NCBI RefSeq assembly: GCF_009725995.1
Contig: NZ_RCNS01000001.1
Location: forward strand, 102,183 to 166,182
Reading direction: 5' to 3'
DNA: 64,000 nt
Origin: Zobellia laminariae
Lineage (GTDB): Bacteria > Bacteroidota > Bacteroidia > Flavobacteriales > Flavobacteriaceae
Each line of letters opens with the position of its first letter. Position 1 is the first letter of the stretch. The translations under genes and the position numbers were made by a program. Positions 61,801-64,000 of this stretch are shown here, one piece after another. The notes under the pieces are model-generated. The model was not told the origin of the DNA and made no database searches. It was given only the letters and a program-made list of their open reading frames with translations.

Positions 61801-64000
61801 TTGGCGAATCGTTTTAAAAAAATTTTCGGGGCATTTCTATTAGTATTATTAGCCCAGGTGGCAAACGCTCAGCAAACCACAAATTGGACATCGGTATCAT
61901 CCACAGTATGGGAGTCGGTTACCAATGATGGTTTGGTTCGCGTTCAATGTACCGTATCCGGGGGTGTATCAATTTCAGGACCTGAAACAATGGGTTGCAC
62001 CAGTGCTGCAACTTATAGCGATCCTGCTGTTTTTGGAAGTCCCTCTTTAGAGGTTTCTGCTAGTTCATCAAACTCAGGAAATTTGAGTTTTTATTTTTTT
62101 GACGCCGTAACTGATAATCCAGTTTACATTGTAAATCCAATTTTACATGCTGACAAAGTGGGTACTTTCACACTAATTCCTATTCTCGGAGGCGGCGCGG
62201 CCACTGGCAATTTCAACATTACCAATGGCACATGGTCGGAACTAAGTTCCAATGGAACTATATTTCAATCTACATCAACCCTTTTCAATATTGACGATAG
62301 TGCGCTACTGGCCAGTTCCGGGGGTGAATGCGGTAATGGAGTTAGTGACGGAGCAGGTGGAGGCAGTTTACGTGTTAACAATGTAACTCAGTCAATCCAA
62401 ATGGATGTAGACGTAACAGGTGGCTTACTTAGCCTCCTAGGGTTAGGGTCAACCGTCGATGAAGTAGAGTTTATTCTAACAGATATATTAATTGCAGAAC
62501 CTGAAATTGAAGCAACCAAAACAGTTGTTGAAAATTTTTCGGACCCTGTTAGTATTGGGGATATTATAGATTACACAATTACCGTAGAAAACACAGGGAA
62601 CGTTACTTTAGATAATATTGACCTAACAGATACTTTTACCGATATAGATTCAAACAATCTAACTTTAACAAACTCCCCTACTTTTAGTAGTTCCTCTTTA
62701 AGCTCGCTTGAAGGCACACTCCTTCCTACTGAAACAGCAACCTATTTAGCAAGCTTTTCAATAACTGCACCTGTATTGGAAACAGGAGGAGTTATTAATC
62801 AAATAAGTGTTCTCGCTGATAGTCCATACGGAACGGATGACGTAGATGATATTTCTGATAATGGTGTTGATACCGACGGAAATATAGATGATGACGCTAC
62901 TATAAGTTATTTTCCTACGACCGAGGATGATACAGTTGACATATGTGAAGAAGGGTCAGTTGATATTTATATGCTCACAAATGATAATTTTGGAGGAAAC
63001 GGACCTTCATCTGGAAGCATATTTATTGTTAGTCCACCTAGCTCTGGAACTGCTTTAGTTAATAATAACACAACCCCATCCAATCCTGCTGATGATTATA
63101 TAACCTATTCTTCAGCCCTCGGATATACAGGTTCAGATAGCTTTGTTTATGGTATAACAGATAGTAAAGGATATACCCAACATGGAACAGTATCCATTAC
63201 AGAAACCGCGGCACCGAATGCGGGAACAGATGGAACATTGACCATTTGCGCAGGAACTACAGTAACAGAAACACAGCTTTTTAATGAACTCGGTGGAACA
63301 CCCGATTCTGGCGGAACTTGGTCACCAACAATGGCTGGAGCAGGAACATACACCTATACCGTAACCGCAACTTCGCCATGTACCAGCGATAGTACTTCCG
63401 AAATAGTAGTTTCAGAACAAGCAACTCCGAATGCGGGAACAGATGGAACATTGACCATTTGCGAAGGAACTGCAGTAACAGAAATACAACTTTTTAATGA
63501 ACTGGGTGGTACGCCTGATTCTAGTGGAACTTGGTCTCCAACAATGGCTGGTGCAGGGACCTATACTTATACAGTAACGGCAACTTCGCCATGTACTGTC
63601 GATAATACTTCCGAGGTAGTCGTTTCAGAACAAGCAGTACCGAATGCGGGAACCGATGGTACATTGACCATTTGCACAGGAACAACAGTAACAGAAACTC
63701 AGCTTTTTGCCGAACTCGGTGGTACGCCCGATTCCGGCGGAACTTGGTCACCTACAATGGCTGGAGCAGGAACATACACCTATACCGTAACCGCAACTTC
63801 GCCATGTACCAGCGATAGTACTTCCGAAATAGTCGTTTCAGAACAAGCAGCACCGAATGCGGGAACCGATGGTACATTGACCATATGTCAAGGTGCAACA
63901 GTAACAGAAGCTCAGCTTTTTAATGAACTCGGTGGTACGCCAGATTCTGGTGGAACTTGGTCTCCAACAATGGCTGGCGCAGGAACATACACCTATACCG
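61801..64000 (+). CDS. giant repeat adhesin, N-terminal part (runs off the window)
   Basis: Open from a TTG at 61801 through the window end (733 codons, no stop). Signal peptide ending VANAQ (about 24). Residues about 235-330 look like a DUF11/DUF7507-type domain (DIIDYTITVENTGNVTLDNI). About 375-470 is a cadherin-like domain (LGYTGSDSFVYGITDSKG). From residue 472 there are 71-residue repeats at 472, 543, 614 and 685 (PNAGTDGTLTIC, GGTWSPTMAGAGTYTYTV), each with two Cys. It is probably a type IX secreted surface adhesin paired with the PorP/SprF protein; the sorting tail would be outside. The TTG start is inferred. Confidence 0.85.
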   Translation, partial: MANRFKKIFGAFLLVLLAQVANAQQTTNWTSVSSTVWESVTNDGLVRVQCTVSGGVSISGPETMGCTSAATYSDPAVFGSPSLEVSASSSNSGNLSFYFFDAVTDNPVYIVNPILHADKVGTFTLIPILGGGAATGNFNITNGTWSELSSNGTIFQSTSTLFNIDDSALLASSGGECGNGVSDGAGGGSLRVNNVTQSIQMDVDVTGGLLSLLGLGSTVDEVEFILTDILIAEPEIEATKTVVENFSDPVSIGDIIDYTITVENTGNVTLDNIDLTDTFTDIDSNNLTLTNSPTFSSSSLSSLEGTLLPTETATYLASFSITAPVLETGGVINQISVLADSPYGTDDVDDISDNGVDTDGNIDDDATISYFPTTEDDTVDICEEGSVDIYMLTNDNFGGNGPSSGSIFIVSPPSSGTALVNNNTTPSNPADDYITYSSALGYTGSDSFVYGITDSKGYTQHGTVSITETAAPNAGTDGTLTICAGTTVTETQLFNELGGTPDSGGTWSPTMAGAGTYTYTVTATSPCTSDSTSEIVVSEQATPNAGTDGTLTICEGTAVTEIQLFNELGGTPDSSGTWSPTMAGAGTYTYTVTATSPCTVDNTSEVVVSEQAVPNAGTDGTLTICTGTTVTETQLFAELGGTPDSGGTWSPTMAGAGTYTYTVTATSPCTSDSTSEIVVSEQAAPNAGTDGTLTICQGATVTEAQLFNELGGTPDSGGTWSPTMAGAGTYTYT
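63214..64000 (+). repeat. 213-bp in-frame tandem repeats in the adhesin gene
   Basis: Unit starts at 63214, 63427, 63640 and 63853, exactly 213 bp apart; the fourth is cut by the window end. Units are nearly identical in DNA and encode 71 residues each. Confidence 0.93.

Noticed and set aside
63214..64000. Regular repeats as a CRISPR array or mobile repeat
   Set aside because: Units are 213 bp, in frame, without spacers, and encode protein domains of an adhesin.
1..64000. tRNA, rRNA, insertion sequences, prophage, integrases
   Set aside because: Gaps were read for tRNA arms, transposase motifs and terminal repeats; none was found.

Overview
The window is about 64 kb of an AT-rich chromosome that reads as a member of the Flavobacteriaceae (Bacteroidota), probably marine. 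Support: a PorP/SprF-family type IX secretion/gliding protein next to a giant repeat adhesin, DUF2795, DUF4105 and DUF5606 proteins typical of the phylum, promoter-like TAnnTTTG boxes, weak Shine-Dalgarno sequences, several TTG starts, and an ordinary flavobacterial housekeeping set. I saw no tRNA, rRNA, CRISPR array, insertion sequence or phage gene.

Layout. 1-8.6 kb: 5' part of recQ (leftward), then kdsD-tatC-lptB rightward, pssA leftward, a DUF4105 protein, an ABC-F ATPase and a shortened methyltransferase-like protein. 8.6-13.2 kb: cobalamin adenosyltransferase, a DUF2795 protein and secA. 13.4-18.9 kb: three paralogous membrane histidine kinases (HisKA_2 type) with a Tat-exported Gfo/Idh/MocA oxidoreductase between the second and third. 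All three carry a GG-I-N-S-x-F motif between TM3 and TM4 that resembles the quinone-binding GGxxNPF motif of RegB/PrrB. 19-20.6 kb: gene-poor, with two small related secreted proteins and unexplained RNA-like hairpins. 20.6-26.5 kb: malectin-type lipoprotein, MsrA, an ECF sigma/anti-sigma/surface-protein operon, aldose epimerase and Ohr. 26.6-34 kb: MeaB GTPase, envelope glycosylation genes (GtrB-like GT2, ArnT-like transferase, PAP2 phosphatase), MATE exporter and MazG. 34-35.8 kb: exported sugar isomerase and SMP-30 lactonase. 35.9-42.3 kb: a complete RND efflux operon (adaptor, pump, outer-membrane channel) with an unknown secreted protein upstream. 42.4-47 kb: aquaporin, esterase, SGNH hydrolase and GH20 hexosaminidase. 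47-49.3 kb: single-domain response regulator, PAS histidine kinase and BLUF photoreceptor, a candidate blue-light signalling module. 49.5-52 kb: DUF5606, def, ruvX, dapD. 52.1-58.3 kb: a surface-glycan glycosyltransferase cluster in which two GT4 genes are each broken at an A8 tract and would be restored by the same -1 shift. 58.3-60.3 kb: tsaC and a CCA-adding/poly(A) polymerase family gene. 60.6 kb to the end: PorP/SprF protein and the N-terminal part of an adhesin with 213-bp tandem repeats, cut by the window edge.

How the parts fit: kdsD, lptB, the glycosyltransferases, ArnT-like transferase and PAP2 phosphatase all act on the outer envelope. MeaB and the cobalamin adenosyltransferase both serve a B12-dependent mutase that is outside the window. 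The most interesting leads are the A8-interrupted glycosyltransferases, the tandem RegB-motif kinases, the BLUF-kinase-regulator set, and the small secreted protein pair with its hairpin-bearing leader. All function calls come from reading the sequence and family knowledge; no database search was run.
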